From: Drosophila pseudoobscura
Taxonomy: Eukaryota; Arthropoda; Insecta; Diptera; Drosophilidae
Direction of reading: 5' to 3'
Length of the DNA: 64,000 nt
NCBI RefSeq assembly: GCF_009870125.1
Contig: NC_046680.1
Location: forward strand, 21,719,501 to 21,783,500
Shown: one piece after another, positions 11,807-22,757 of the stretch
Position numbering within the stretch: position 1 is the first letter of the stretch
Layout: each line of letters begins with the position of its first letter
Program-made: the position numbers and the translations under genes
Notes under the pieces: generated by a model
Database searches by the model: none
The model's input: the letters and a program-made list of their open reading frames with translations, nothing else
What the model was told of the DNA's origin: nothing

Positions 11807-13503
11807 CCCTGGTACCCTCTGATTGTCTGTTTCTGTTTCGAGAAAAGGGAGAAAGGCACTTGAGATTGCTTCGGGGAAAAAAGGCAAAAGAAATGGCAAA
11901 AGAAAAGCCAAATAAACAGGTTCACTGTGCAGCCGGGGCAGGGGAGGGGGGAAACGAGGCGGAAGGAAAACTGGAAAACTGGAATTTATCATTTATTTGC
12001 AAGCATTTTTTGTGTGTATCTTTTAACAGAATTTGTAAACAATTAATTGGTGCAATAAATACGGGAAAAATCAAAATAAAATATCCCAAAAAATTATGCA
12101 AGAATGGAATAAATATTTATGCATGTAGAACCAGCAATATTTACCTCTTGGGGGCGCTGAGAGGGCTCTGCTAGTGCTCCACCACACCCATCCACCCACT
12201 CATAAAACATGCAATTAACTGTACATGAGAGGAAACAAAGAGTGTGGCACGATTGGCTGTGGAGGGGAGGGGGGGGGGCTCCACTGGGAGCAACATTTTG
12301 CGGAAATTGTTGGTTTGTAATTTGAATTTTGCGCCATTTGCATTCAATGGCGGAGCTCTCGCAAATGAGACACAATGAATGCGTGTCCTGCGAACGAACA
12401 TACACCGGAAAAATAAAAGGGGATTCCCCTTAAATATTGCCGGATTTTCCTTGAGTTTTGCTCCAAAAGTTCTCCCATTTGATTGCTTTTTCTCAGTGTA
12501 TGGCTCAGTGTATGGCCCGTGCGTTTATTAGCTTTTGTTGTACGAACAGTCTTCTCTACTTACACCTCCCGCTGGGGCACCCCCCCTGCACTCCCCCTGC
12601 ACCACCCATTCACTCATTGTTTCCGCTGCCTGCTCCACTCCTGACACGCTATGCCCTGCGTCTCCAAAAACGGAAAGCAAGCGGATGTCCTCGGCAAGTG
12701 TAGACATATTTTCTTAGTAACTTTTCCAACCAGAATCTCTGTCCCCCACCCTCTCTCTCTCTGTCGCCCTAGAACTAGTGGAAGTTTGTAGCAAAAGTTT
12801 GGATTCTGTTGTTGCTGTATCGTCAAGTCAATGAGGCTTTTATGTATATATATATATATAGGGTTTATATGTACATGTATATAGGGTAGAGAGAGAGAGA
12901 GAGAGGCGGGGGGGTCTGTCGGAGTGGAGACGAAGTTTGTTTTAGTGCGTTTTCTCGGCTAAAATGAAGTTGCTTGACTTTTGCTTTTCTGATTCTGGGC
13001 CAAAAGTGTATTAGGTCTGTGTGGTATGTGGGGTCAGGCGTACCCCCCTCCTGCTTCTCGCCCCCCACACACACACACACACACTTTAATCGGATTTTCC
13101 TGTAAGTAGCTAAAAGTTATGTTAACGAATCCTACACGACCGACACGACAAACCCTCAATGGCGGATGATCATCGTCAAAGTTTGTTTACAACTTTATAA
13201 TTCATATTATTGCTGATTAACTGAAAAGTTGTCAATTATTGAGGTGGAAACGGAAATGGAAATGAAAATGTAACGAACGAACAAACAAAAAAGTTTTTAG
13301 ACCAGGAAAACAGCTTTTAGTTTAAAAAAAGAAAACCTTTTTAGTCGGGGAAAAAGTTGAGGACTTGGTTTTTCCATTTCCATTCAGTTTATTTGTATCT
13401 TTTTCGTTTATATTTAAGTATCTTTAAGCGGCAGTCGTGGGCCCATCGCTGTCCCTGTCCTTGGCCAATACTCGACACTCGGGGAGCAGCACTTGACTGA
13501 CAC

Positions 13504-13526
13504 TTGTGTGTGTGTGTGTGTGTGTG
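13504..13526. repeat. (GT)n microsatellite
   Basis: An uninterrupted GT tract in non-coding DNA. Confidence 0.9.
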
Positions 13527-14571
13527 ACAGCATTTTATGAAGTAAAGTTGACATTAGCCGAGTTTTACTGCCCCTACTACTGGCCCCACATCCTGCCCCA
13601 GCGAAATGGCCTTGCCACACACTGCCCCTCGCTCTCTCAGACACTTTTCCTGCTCCCTTTTACACTCATTTTCCCCATAAATATCCAACTCCAAAAGCTA
13701 ATAAATTCCGGGGGCACATAAATATCGACAATGAGAGAGCGGGAAGATTGGGGGGTGCCCTGTGGGGGGGGGGGGGGGGTAGGGGCAGGGGGACCATTTA
13801 AGGAAGTAACCTTTAAAAAAGGCCAGGAGTAGTGGCCAGGGAGGGGGCGGGGGGAGGGGAAATCCGTGGAGAGAAGAATGGAAATGGCGTGCCATTAATG
13901 AGGCGTTGCCTCCCTTCCTCGCCCCCTCCCTCTCTCCCTCCCACTGCTTACATTTGTGGCTGGCGCTCTCTAGCGTAGAGCGCGCGTGCATTTAATATGT
14001 TCCGTTAGTTAAATGAGCAAAAATTAATAGTGCACACACACATTGTAGAACGAGAGAGGAAAGAGCGGTAGATTGTGTCACTGCTTGGTCACTGCTTGCC
14101 CAGCTGAAATGTGGGAAACCACTGCTTGAAAGGTGAGGTTTTTGCTGCCCAAAACTTCATTTTGTGTTTTCCCTCCCTGGACACTGGACGAGAGATGATT
14201 AACAATCTCGAACCTCTTTCATCTAATAGAATTATATCCATAGAATATGCTGCTGCCTTCTTTCGTCCAATGATTTATGGATTAGAGTCCTTGAAGGAAT
14301 TAACAGCAGAACAAAAGTGGCAGAAGCCAAACAAGGGACACACAGGTGACACACGAAAGAAGAGAATGTGGAGGAGAGCCGCCAGCCACTGTGCTGTGCA
14401 ATTATTCTCAATTTTCGAGGCTGCAACGTGTTGCGGTTATAGCGGTTTCCCCTGCCATCCGTTTCTCTCGCTCTCTCGCCCCCTCGCTGTTTGGGGTTTC
14501 TTTTGTAGTTTCGTAATTAAAATTCAATTTATGTGTAAATAAAATAAATATATTCGTTCTTTGACACCTGC

Positions 14572-14693
14572 TGAGAGTTTTCTGGCATTTGAAACGTAGA
14601 TTCCGCCTACCAACGCTTCAAAGAGCATTGTCAAACACTTATTGACACTATTTTCAGTGCTTCAAAATGCGGCGTGTGTTTCTTGTATTGTCA
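14572..14693. promoter_or_regulatory. Four TGTCA/TGACA boxes upstream of the Tom40 paralog
   Basis: TGACA at 14572-14576, TGTCA at 14629-14633, TGACA at 14643-14647 and TGTCA at 14689-14693 fall within 131-252 bp before the start codon. The middle two form an inverted pair with a 9-nt spacer. TGTCA is the core site of TALE/TGIF proteins, which in flies include the testis regulators Achintya and Vismay. A role in male-germline expression of this gene is inferred, not shown. Confidence 0.35.
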
Positions 14694-14823
14694 ATTTTCA
14701 TTTGCCTTCCATTCAAAACATTTTTTCGTCTCAGTGTGGACAAGTCTCTGGAAAGTCCTGTACAAAAAATATTTTTTACAAACTTGTAAAAATTTATTTT
14801 TGAACGTTTTATTTTGATCCGAA

Positions 14824-15801
14824 ATGGTGTTTGCATCGGGTGGTCGCCAGCCGCCACCGCCGCCGTCGCCGCCACTTTCTCCTCCTTCATCGTACCAGTC
14901 CTGGCAGAAGCCGTCCGCGCCGAAGCCCGAGTCCCTGGAGAATCCCGGTACGGTGGAGGAGCTGTTCAACAAGGTGCGCGAGACACAGCCGAACTGCTTC
15001 GAGGGCGCCAAGATAATGCTGAACAAGGCGCTGAGCAACCACTTCCAGATGTCCCACACGATCCACATAAACAACACGTCGCCCAGCTACCACTTCCAGA
15101 GCATCTACGCGGGCACCCAGAAGCACACCGCCACCGAAGCGTACCCCGTGCTGCTGGCCGACCTCGACGGACAGGGCAATCTCAACTGCAACGTCATCCA
15201 TCAGGTCTCGAAGCGATTGCGCTGCAAGATCGGCGCCGACTTCCAGCCGGGCGCTCAGAACACGCCCAACCAGGCGACGGCCGACTACCGCGGCGACGAC
15301 TGTACGTTCTCGCTGACTATGGCCTCGCCCGGACTCGCCACTCGCTGCGGCATGATCGTGGCCAGCCTCCTCCAGTCCGTGGCCCCCCGCTGGGCCGTCG
15401 GCGCGGAGTTGGCCTACCAGTGCGGCTACAATGTGCCGGGCGGCCAGAACGCCATCGTCTCGATGGTGGGTCGCTACGACAACGGCCAGTCGATGTCCTG
15501 CGCCAAAATCGGGCCGACGGGCATCCATCTGGGGCACTATCGGAAGTGCAGCGACCAGCTGCAGATCGGACTCGAGGTGGAGACCTGTCTGCGCACGATG
15601 GCCTCGGTGGCAACGATCGCCTATCAGTCGAAGATCCAAAAGGGGGACGTTCAGTTCCGCGCCAGCCTCGACACCGGCTGGCGCGTCTGCGGGGAGCTCG
15701 AGAAGCGGCTGCAGCACTCCCCCTTCACGTTTCTGCTCTCTGGTTGCATGATGCACAAAACGGGCCAATTTAAAATGGGAGCTGGGGTGATCATTGGCTG
15801 A
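14824..15801 (+). CDS. tomboy40: Tom40-family mitochondrial import pore, single-exon paralog (probably tomboy40)
   Basis: A single 325-aa frame encodes a Tom40/porin-3 beta-barrel, the channel of the TOM complex in the mitochondrial outer membrane that passes precursor proteins inward. Residues 1-35 are a Pro/Ser-rich tail. Residues from about 40 to the end are the barrel, with the family-typical LLADLDGQGNLN segment near 115-126 and a C-terminal beta-signal KMGAGVIIG at the very end. Length fits the family (about 310-360 aa). The start is the ATG of the longest in-frame reading and has no competitor. The gene lacks introns, unlike the neighbouring multi-exon genes, as expected for a retroposed copy. 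From family knowledge flies carry Tom40 on the X and a testis-biased autosomal copy, tomboy40; this is most likely that copy. The paralog assignment is inferred from position and structure. About a dozen Cys residues are unusual for the main Tom40. A 363-aa antisense frame over the gene is a GC-rich shadow. Confidence 0.85.
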   Translation: MVFASGGRQPPPPPSPPLSPPSSYQSWQKPSAPKPESLENPGTVEELFNKVRETQPNCFEGAKIMLNKALSNHFQMSHTIHINNTSPSYHFQSIYAGTQKHTATEAYPVLLADLDGQGNLNCNVIHQVSKRLRCKIGADFQPGAQNTPNQATADYRGDDCTFSLTMASPGLATRCGMIVASLLQSVAPRWAVGAELAYQCGYNVPGGQNAIVSMVGRYDNGQSMSCAKIGPTGIHLGHYRKCSDQLQIGLEVETCLRTMASVATIAYQSKIQKGDVQFRASLDTGWRVCGELEKRLQHSPFTFLLSGCMMHKTGQFKMGAGVIIG

Positions 15802-15882
15802 TGGCTGATGGCTCAAAACTATGCCAAAAATACTACTTGTCTTTTTTGTTTTCAAATTGAATTTGTTGGAGTTTAGCCTAAA

Positions 15883-15888
15883 AATAAA
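15883..15888 (+). terminator. AATAAA polyadenylation signal of the Tom40 paralog
   Basis: A canonical AATAAA lies 82 bp after the stop codon, followed by a T-rich stretch. It is the first such hexamer downstream and would give a short 3' UTR. Confidence 0.6.
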
Positions 15889-18054
15889 TTTGGACCCCCC
15901 TCTTTCGTAAAAACTGCACCATGGACAATGGAATATCGGGTACATTATTATATTTCTTGGCGTAAAACGAAAAAACACATTTTTTATGCGAACAAAAATC
16001 TAAAATCTATTAAAAAAGAAATACATATGTCCCAATGCCGAATCGCTCTTCACGCTCAATCGAGGATATATTTTTTATACACGATTAAAATTTAAAATCG
16101 CGCAATTTATAAAAAAAAAAACAATTTGTGGCAAGTTTTAAATTTTATTCAAAAAATCAGATCAGAAAAATTAAGTTAAGAACTAAAAAAAAAAAAATAG
16201 CCACAGAAAATCGCGGTCCTTCGAGGGATCCATCAGGATTTTTGGAAAGCGAGAGAATTTTTCGAATGTCGACTATAAAAACGATAGCCCTACAACCTCC
16301 ATGATGGGCCTGTGGATTAACGGATTCATATGTAGTATATGACTCCTGACCTTTATTTCCGCATCCGTTTCAATCAAAAATTTAAGGCCATCAGCCATTA
16401 GCCGCTGACGAACTGCAAAAATGATGAAAGCTAATGGCGAGACTGTACATGAAATCATCATCAGCAATCCCATCAATCCCTTTGCGCTGCATTGACTTTC
16501 AATCAGCAGCACTCGCAGCACTGCACTGCCACTCCATCAGGCAGCCCGCAGCACCCCACCGCCGGGCTGCCTTCCGTTTATGCCCCATTCAAGGTCAATA
16601 CAAAATGGCGGCTCGAATGCAAAGCGTATCCGTGAAAGGCATTGGCACTCCCCACCACTCCGGCCACCACGCACGCTTTTCATCCGCTTTTCGGGGTTAA
16701 AGTGCGCGATTTGCGAGACTTTTCACGAAAAGTGCATGCAGGAAAAAGGCAAAAAACACAAAACACATTTCATTTGTGGGTTTCTTTTGCTGAAAAAGTA
16801 CAACACAGATCTGAATGGAAAAGCAAAGGATGTTAGGAGTACGGGTATGAGGATTACTTCCATTGATTTGGGAGACCCAAGACCCAAGACCCAAGAGATT
16901 GTTAGGAAACTGAATAGATTAAGAACTCCAAGAGCTTCAAGATACTTACTAGAGGGTATCGTCTAGGTCTAGACACACTCGTTGTCTGCTTGCTTGTGTG
17001 TTAATTAAAAGGCTACCGTTTACAGACATAAATATACATATATGTATATACTAGAGAGATATTCGATGCCAAACAATGGCGGGGCCAAAGTTCAGCGACG
17101 TGCGAAAGTTGTCAGAGAGGAGATAGCCTTTGCTTTGGCTACACCCACCCCCAACCCCACCCCCCAATGCCCAGTGGATGGTTTTTAGTGGGTGTCTGGG
17201 TGTGCTCTCTCTCTCTCTCGTGTGGTTGTCCTTTAGCCTTGGGGGCCCCTCTGTATCTCAGTGGCAGGAAGCTGTGCTTCCGCTTGACATCTCCCTGGCC
17301 TGAAAAGTGTTTGTGTGTGTGTATTTCATCATTAATTAATAGGCACTAACAGGCCAACAGGGCCGCCACGTGTTTGTGGCGACTGATTGATACCTTTTAT
17401 AATCATAAATTAGGATTTCCTCGAGGAAAGTATCCCAGGATTTAGCTAGAACTTGCTTCAAAGATAATTTAACCGATTTTCCCGAACAATAGTTGCGGAT
17501 TGAATTTCTGTTAATTTTGTGGGAATTTTGTGCCTTTAAGTTATTTAAGAATTGCAAGATTTCTATCCAAAATGCAGGATTTTCCCTTTGTATCAATCTT
17601 CTGTTTTGCCAGAATTGAGTGGAAAATTCCTTTTCGCATTTCCCGAATCTCATTAGCTTGAAATATGCATGCATGTGTGTGTGCGGTTGTGTGTGTGTAG
17701 CAATTCAGCAGCTCAAGAATGGACTAGTGTGTTCCTCCCTCCCCCCCTTCCCACCCTCTCTATCGCTCCATTGAAGAAGTGCTTGTATCTGCTTGGGGTT
17801 TGTGCTTGTGTGTGTGTGTGTGTCTACATGTGTGGTTTATGGACTTGTGTGTGTCTGGCCAAGTTAATTCAATTTAATCAGCTTGGTAATTAGTCGGGGG
17901 CCTGCTTTTGCTGCCCTTCTTGTTTCCATAAATAGTTAATAAACAATTTCGGAACTTTTGAGGTTTATCCAATTTCTAGGGAGTGCAGAGAAGCACAAAA
18001 ACAAACAGCAGGTAGGACAAAAACACACAGTAATCGCTCGAAGCATTCCATTCC

Positions 18055-18055
<1 letters not shown>

Positions 18056-18080
<25 letters not shown>
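18056..18080. repeat. (CT)n microsatellite
   Basis: An uninterrupted CT tract in non-coding DNA. Confidence 0.9.
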
Positions 18081-18087
<7 letters not shown>

Positions 18088-19240
18088 AGAAGGCTGTGGG
18101 CGTGCCTTATTGATGTAATGTTTCCATAAATTGTGTGATGTGTAATTAGGAAATTGGTTTTGTTTTAATAAGCATTTAATCACTTTACACTTTCACTGTT
18201 AAAGTTCTGTTCTAGAGCCGATTCTTACTTTATTTTTTTTTAAGAACATATAGATCTATGGATCCTCTCCCTGGGGGGTATATGATATGACATACGACTG
18301 ACCTTTGACTGTGTATCGCAGTGTCCTTCCTCCTCCATCCCCAGAATTGAATTATTCCACCCCACCCTCCCCCACCCCTCTCCACTATCTGTCAGGGCGA
18401 TTATTCGTCCAATTACAAGATTTCTGGTAATTTGAGTAATTAGTCGAGCATTCCATTCGCTTCAGTAATCCAAAAATCAATAATCCCCCACAACAGCAAC
18501 AAAAACAGCAACAACGAAGACGCAAAGGTAAACAGATTTATGTATATAATTTATTCATCTCTCATCGGGAATCGTATTTCAAAGGGTGGCACAGAGGACG
18601 GGGCGAGAAGGGGAGGGCACGGCAGGGGGCTGGTTACATCGAAGCAGCGACCTTCACACAGAAATTCAACCCGAAACCGAAACGAACAAAAATTGTTTTT
18701 GCAAATGGAAAATGGCAAACGAGCTGGATTATTAAATAATACTCGTAAAAAATCATACCATACAAAACTGGCCATAAAAAAAACTGAGCAATAAATTAAA
18801 ATACAAAAAAAAAAGAGTCGAAATCTACAGATGCTGATAAAAGCCAAAAACAATCGAAAGAGGCCAAAAGGAAAAGGCCTGAAAGCATCTTTGTGGGTGG
18901 ATTCTGTTCTACAGAAGGAGGAGGAGGAGGAGGAGGCGGTCCCTGGCCCCTTCTTTTGTTGTCTCTCTTTCTAGCCGGAGCTGCCTCTCGCCCCCTCCCC
19001 TGGGGGCTCCTTGTCTCAGTTTTTGGTGATATTAAGTGGAATGAACAATGAGGTTGGTCGTAACAGATTTATGATAGCCCAAGTTAATTGGCCAAAATGC
19101 TAGGGGAAATTGATGGGAATCGAGGTGTTCCTGCTCACGACTTTGCGAAAGAGAGACGGAGTCAAGGGGGAAGGGAAGCCGCCTCTCTGGATATATCGAG
19201 TCTTGCTCTCTCGTTCACTCCACCAGAAAATCAAAAGAAG

Positions 19241-19277
19241 GAGAGTGAGCGCGAAAGAAAAACCGAAATTTTCGGCT
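19241..19277 (+). repeat. Dispersed 37-bp module, copy 1
   Basis: The module runs from GGAGAGTGAGCG through GAAAGAAAAACCG to AAATTTTCGGC. It matches the reverse complement of 36411-36447 at 36 of 37 positions. A weaker same-strand copy lies at 46160-46191. Flanking sequence does not match, so the shared unit is short. It ends in a near-palindrome, CCGAAATTTTCGG. Confidence 0.7.
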
Positions 19278-19530
19278 CGGACACTGCACAGAGTATACAA
19301 CCGTCGGATTGGTGTCGAGGCACGTTATAGGCACGTGTTGGGATATGTCCAGGACCCCTGTCTGAATCATTGACCCCCCAAGTGTGTGCCATTCCCCACC
19401 ACTCGGGCTCAAATCCAAAAGAGGAGAGATGTGGGTTCAAAGGTGCTGCACACGGGTCAATCGTATCGGAATCGGAAACGATGGGGGATTCGATATCATA
19501 AATGCATTTGGGTAGAGGATAAAGGCGGCG

Positions 19531-19577
19531 CAGAGACCCCGGCACAGACCCCGGCAGAGACCCCGGCACAGACCCCG
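19531..19577. repeat. 12-bp GC-rich minisatellite (about 4 units)
   Basis: Alternating units CAGAGACCCCGG and CACAGACCCCGG repeat about four times and stop abruptly at a GCGCGGG sequence. Confidence 0.85.
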
Positions 19578-20111
19578 CGCGGGTGATGATCCATTCAGGC
19601 GCCTAACTAAAGAGCTTTTAGTAGCCAAGAGCCTCTCTTCATGAATTGGGGGGATGCAAAGCCCTCCAATATACTGAACAATGGGTGTCCCCACTCGCTC
19701 TCCCCCTTTGCCCCCTTTCTGTGTGCATTCTGGACCTCTAGAGAGGTGCGGTAGGGGGGGGAGGTACTAATTGTGCCACTGGATATGGGGTTTGGTGGCG
19801 CGTACCTTTTATGGTTCTGCCATGCGCCTGTCCCCGGGTGCTGGAACCGATTGGCGGTTTCATTCGGATCGGATCTCTTTTGTGTTCCATTTTATTGGTG
19901 GCGTCTCTCTCTCCCTCGCTCTCTCTCTCTCTCTCTCAGCTGTTTAATAGAGCGTAAACAGCAATGCAATCTCTCTCTCCAACTCTTCTGTCTAGTTTTT
20001 CTCTCCCTTTTTTTATCATTCGGCCTTCATTCTTCTCCTCCTCATTTATTGGTATGATTTCAATTTGATTTCCATTTAAACCAACAATTTGCCCCCCACT
20101 CCACCTCTCAG

Positions 20112-20143
<32 letters not shown>

Positions 20144-20692
20144 CCTGTCTCTATATTGTGTCTCTTGTGACCTGTTCCTGGCTCTCGCCCCCTGCTCTGC
20201 TGCTTTTTGCATGTGCACTATAAATTTGAACGAATTCATTTGTTTGTGAAACGTGTGCCAGACAGCTCGACAGTGGGACGGAAAGACGGACACAAACAGG
20301 GCTCTAGCAGACAGTGGGACAAAAACACAAAAACTGGAACAGACAGTGGAACAAAACAGACGGAAACATGGCACAGAAAACTATTGTTGTTGCTGCTGCC
20401 GTCGAGGCCTATATTTAATATGCATTTTCTAGCCCCCTCCCCCTCCCCCTCTCGTGTATCCACTTGTTCTTGCATTTATTTGTCGCATTTTATTTGCACT
20501 AAATTCCGTAATTTTTGCAGCTCTTGTAATTGTTTTTGTGCCATGAAAAAAGTTTGAACATTTTCCACATTTCGAACATATTCGAAATGTTTCGTTGGGA
20601 ATCTGTTTTTTTGGGTATTTCATTGCCATCCAATTGGAGTTATTTCTGTATTTCTCAACACTTAAACGGCAAAAGGCCGAAAATAATTACGG

Positions 20693-20718
20693 TATACCCT
20701 GTAATTGGGTAGGGTATA
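20693..20718. repeat. Compact inverted pair TATACCCT / AGGGTATA
   Basis: Perfect 8-bp arms at 20693-20700 and 20711-20718 flank a 10-nt spacer. The same ATACCCT/AGGGTAT boxes recur elsewhere in the window (for example 8526, 8655, 16953, 22193). Confidence 0.5.
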
Positions 20719-22703
20719 GAGAGGGCTTATGGTGTTGCCGGTCATCTATCGATTTCGGGTGAATTTCTTGAATTTTTCACTTTTTTGCCAATGCCAGCAT
20801 ATCATAATTTTCTTGCTACTTATTTTTCCACTTTGTTTGGTTTTCAACAGCAATAACACTCCTCCCACACACACACAGCCCCCCCCCCCCCCATTCGCGT
20901 GCTCTCTCCTTCTCTGTCTAACGATTATAAGCACCTTAGAAATCAGTTAGGCAGAAGAAACAGAGCAATAAAGAGGGGAACAAACAAAGAAAGAGAGAGA
21001 CAGAGAGATGGAGAGTAGAAATCAGGGCTTGCGTGGAGGAGGAGGAGGAGGAGCACAATTTGACCTTCAGCCCCCTGCCACGACGAGTGAACGACTCAGC
21101 TTTTCTTGAGTTTGTTTTTGGGTTTTCATTTTCCATTTTCAAGCGTCGCTTCGATACATAACTGCCATAAAGAGAGAGAGAGAGAGGGGCAAAAGAATAA
21201 TAATCAAGGGAATATCTAAAAGGAAAAAAATACATCACTGTGAACCCGGAACCAGTTCAAAAATAAAGATCTTGAATTTGATAAATATATTTATTTGGTT
21301 ATTGGAAGAGGACTTGTGCACTGCTTACATTCATTTCAATCCTTTTAATCTTTCAGACTCATTCCTCCCCCCCCCCCAAATATGAATAGGTTTTTCGGAC
21401 CACTTCAATCTTCTATCCCTGCCCCATCGCTGCTCCATCCCTGCTCCTATCCCTGTCCCATCCCCGTCCCTTTCCTGCCCCCTGCATATATATTCAAATT
21501 GCAATCCCAGACTAGTTCCACAATTGCAATCCACTCTGCTTTGTAGAGTCGAGTTCGCGGGAATGGGTACACGAAATTGCTTTTCCTTTGGCCCCCCCTA
21601 AACCCCCCACCCCGCGGCCAGCAGCAAGCGAGAGGTCTATCCTCCCATTCCATGGAGCAACAGTTCAGACGTAAAAGCCAAAAACTGTTGTTTAAACAAA
21701 CCAACAACAACAAGGAGAGCACAAACACACAGACACAAGCAGAGGGAGAGCGAAAGAGAGAGCATAGGCAAAGAGATAGCGAGGGGAGGGCACAGAGAGG
21801 AGGAGAAAAGTTGACTTGGCATCGCATCGCATGGCATCGGCATCGACATCGACATCGCTTTGGATTCGAATTGAATTGCATGGAAGAAAGAAGAAAGAAA
21901 GTACGTGTCTGGCTGGTAGTTGGCCTTAAAACTTCAAATGCAACCAGGAGAGGAGTGGCACAGAAGAGGAAGAAACAACAAAAACTAGAACTAGACCTAG
22001 GGTACAGTGGAGGAATAGCAGCAACAGCAACAGCAACTGGAGATACATAGTAACAGTCGCGTAACAGCAGACAAACAGCGGAGAGTGGAAAGCGGAAAGC
22101 GGAGAAGGGGGGAGTGTGGGGGGAACGGGAGAGTAGCAACAACAACAAGAAAGTAAAGATGGATAGCTTTTTCTTTTATGGAAGCTTTAGATACCCTCTT
22201 GAAGATCCCGCTCGATATTGATTCAATTTGAATGAGATGGATGGATTCCACCGATTGTTTCTATATCTCAAAGACCATATAAACTATCTGTGTGTCATGC
22301 TCAAGCAATGTATATTGATTTGGCTTTGTATTTTATTGTGGGACTCTTTGGACCGAAAAAAGAGTAGGCAGTAGGCAGAGACGTGGTATGGGGGGCGGGA
22401 CAGAGAGCCATCCAACAGAGCTTTAATACCTTATGCCACATCTTGATCATTTTATATGTCTTTGATTATATTATATACTGATCCGACTTGCATGACTTGA
22501 TCTGGCTTCAAAATGGCACTTTCGTTCTGGCGATAACTAATTCTGTGATAATAATAGTTACAAAATCTACCATTAGCCGTGATTGCGCTTATTTTCTATA
22601 ATTTTCTTAAAAGTATTTTTTTATTTTAATATTTTAAGGATAAACTGAGGAAACATCATTATATAGACTCATCTTTCTAATAGCCGATAATAGTAAAATA
22701 CCA

Positions 22704-22757
22704 AAAATACTAAATAAATAAAAATACTAAATAAATAAAAATACTAAATAAATAATA
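22704..22757. repeat. 18-bp AT-rich minisatellite
   Basis: Three tandem copies of a unit close to AAATACTAAATAAATAAA are followed by about 110 bp of degenerating AATAC/AAAATACT sequence. Confidence 0.8.

Larger units (their letters stand above)
5922..14571. other. Non-coding stretch (possible long intron)
   Basis: No coding exon was recognised in about 8.6 kb. It holds a decayed ACGTTGCC repeat series (6762-7453), CT and TG microsatellites (8398-8427, 9376-9402, 13504-13526), a TATAACAG cluster (11041-11280), a 16-G run (11555-11570) and a TGTCCG hexamer array (11779-11806). Open frames up to 173 aa are Phe/Leu/Lys-rich or Ser/Arg-rich low complexity without domains. Confidence 0.6.

Noticed and set aside
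14111..14542. 143-aa plus-strand frame before the Tom40 paralog
   Set aside because: Weak start, no domain and no splice signals; composition not convincing as protein.
14887..15978. 363-aa minus-strand open frame over the Tom40 paralog
   Set aside because: It is the antisense shadow of a GC-rich single-exon gene; its Val/Leu/Ala/Gly/Arg-rich product follows from reverse-complemented codons and has no domain.
21447..22148. 233-aa minus-strand open frame rich in Leu, Cys and Arg
   Set aside because: Codons come from CT, CGATGC and GCT repeats; composition is that of repetitive DNA.
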